Source: Smittia aterrima (taxonomy: Eukaryota > Arthropoda > Insecta > Diptera > Chironomidae). From it: 64,000 nucleotides of DNA. This document shows, in pieces, positions 63,611 through 64,000 of the stretch; positions within the stretch are counted from its first letter, which is position 1, and each line of letters opens with the position of its first letter. The position numbers and the translations under genes were made by a program. The notes under the pieces were generated by a model. It was not told the DNA's origin. It searched no databases and worked only from the letters and a program-made list of their open reading frames with translations. The stretch is taken from contig CP093831.1 of the NCBI GenBank assembly GCA_033063855.1, positions 22,878,001 through 22,942,000 on the forward strand, written 5' to 3'.

Positions 63611-64000
63611 TCAAGCGAAAATGTTTCTGATATGTTTCTTTGTTTTCGCCAAAATCTTTCGATTCTGTTCTTTGGTCGCAAAAATTATGAAAACCGAGAA
63701 ACCGGAGCAGAAAACGATGATGTCAGCGTATATGTTGAGCACAGACATGAATATAGAAACAATGGCCGCGATCGTAGTCACCATAATTACGAACATTTGA
63801 ACGCTGATCCAGAATCTGTAATTATTTTATTTTTTTTTAAAAAAAGTTCTTTTTTAAGTTTATTTTCTTACCTCTCCATTTGAACTTCTTTAAAGTTTGA
63901 CGTTGCCGCCATGCGGTACAAAATTATTGCTGTCAGCACAATGAAGAATAAATTGAAGGCCAGGTTCAAGAGGATGCATACAGCCAGGAAAATCCCAAAA
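63611..64000 (-). CDS. Methuselah-like GPCR (3), partial
   Basis: The last two exons only: 63,611-63,815 (end KHIRNIFA and stop) and 63,872 to beyond the window edge. GT donor (GAG/GTAAGA) as in receptor 2. The visible part reads FWISVQMFVIMVTTIAAIV and a helix ADIIVFCSGFSVFIIF. It is the counterpart of 55,603-56,947 in the second copy of the block; its 5' exons lie outside. Confidence 0.75.

Overview
The window is animal nuclear DNA, almost certainly from an insect and most likely a nematoceran fly (a midge or mosquito relative). The base composition is AT-rich and the genes carry tiny introns of about 50-60 bp with GT-AG or occasionally GC-AG ends. The gene content is typical of insects: NRF-6-type acyltransferases, small GNAT acetyltransferases, secreted leucine-rich repeat (LRR) proteins, a CLIP serine protease, Methuselah-like receptors, 7tm_6 odorant receptors and a Copia element whose primer site matches an internal half of initiator tRNA-Met. 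The species cannot be named from the sequence.

Layout. 1-8.9 kb: a cluster made of the 3' half of an NRF-6-like gene (+), an LRR/coiled-coil secreted protein (-), two GNATs (-), a broken F-box-like gene (-), an LRR fragment, a 100-N gap and a second partial NRF-6 gene. 9-12 kb: a long-inverted-repeat foldback element carrying a MULE-transposase-like remnant, with a second TIR element nested in its right arm. 12-18.6 kb: an LRR gene split by a 5.0-kb, apparently young Copia element. 18.9-29.3 kb: a second, near-identical copy of the first cluster (offset about 22,053 bp), this time with a complete five-exon NRF-6-like gene and three GNATs. 29.8-37.5 kb: an F-box-like gene cut by a 6.9-kb composite retroelement with a 14-bp target duplication; inside it lie a coiled-coil ORF and a SET-domain ORF. 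37.9-39.2 kb: a GT microsatellite, a 142-bp tandem array and a minisatellite. 39.8-46.1 kb: three more F-box-like genes and a CLIP serine protease. 46.4-50.9 kb: the CC2D2A orthologue (ciliary transition zone), the only obvious conserved single-copy gene. 51-57 kb and 61.8-64 kb: Methuselah-like receptors, short three-TM derivatives of them and four fragments of CC2D2A, arranged as a duplicated block. 57.4-61.2 kb: two complete odorant receptors and a broken third.

Overall this is a fast-evolving, duplication-rich accessory region in which local tandem duplication, internal deletion and mobile-element insertion keep making and breaking members of a few families (NRF-6, LRR, GNAT, F-box, Mth-like, OR). 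Exon-intron models below were built by hand from reading frame, splice consensus and comparison between paralogues within the window; every multi-exon total divides by three. The most unusual items are the SET-domain ORF in the retroelement, the Copia insertion exactly at a splice donor, and the repeated CC2D2A fragments.
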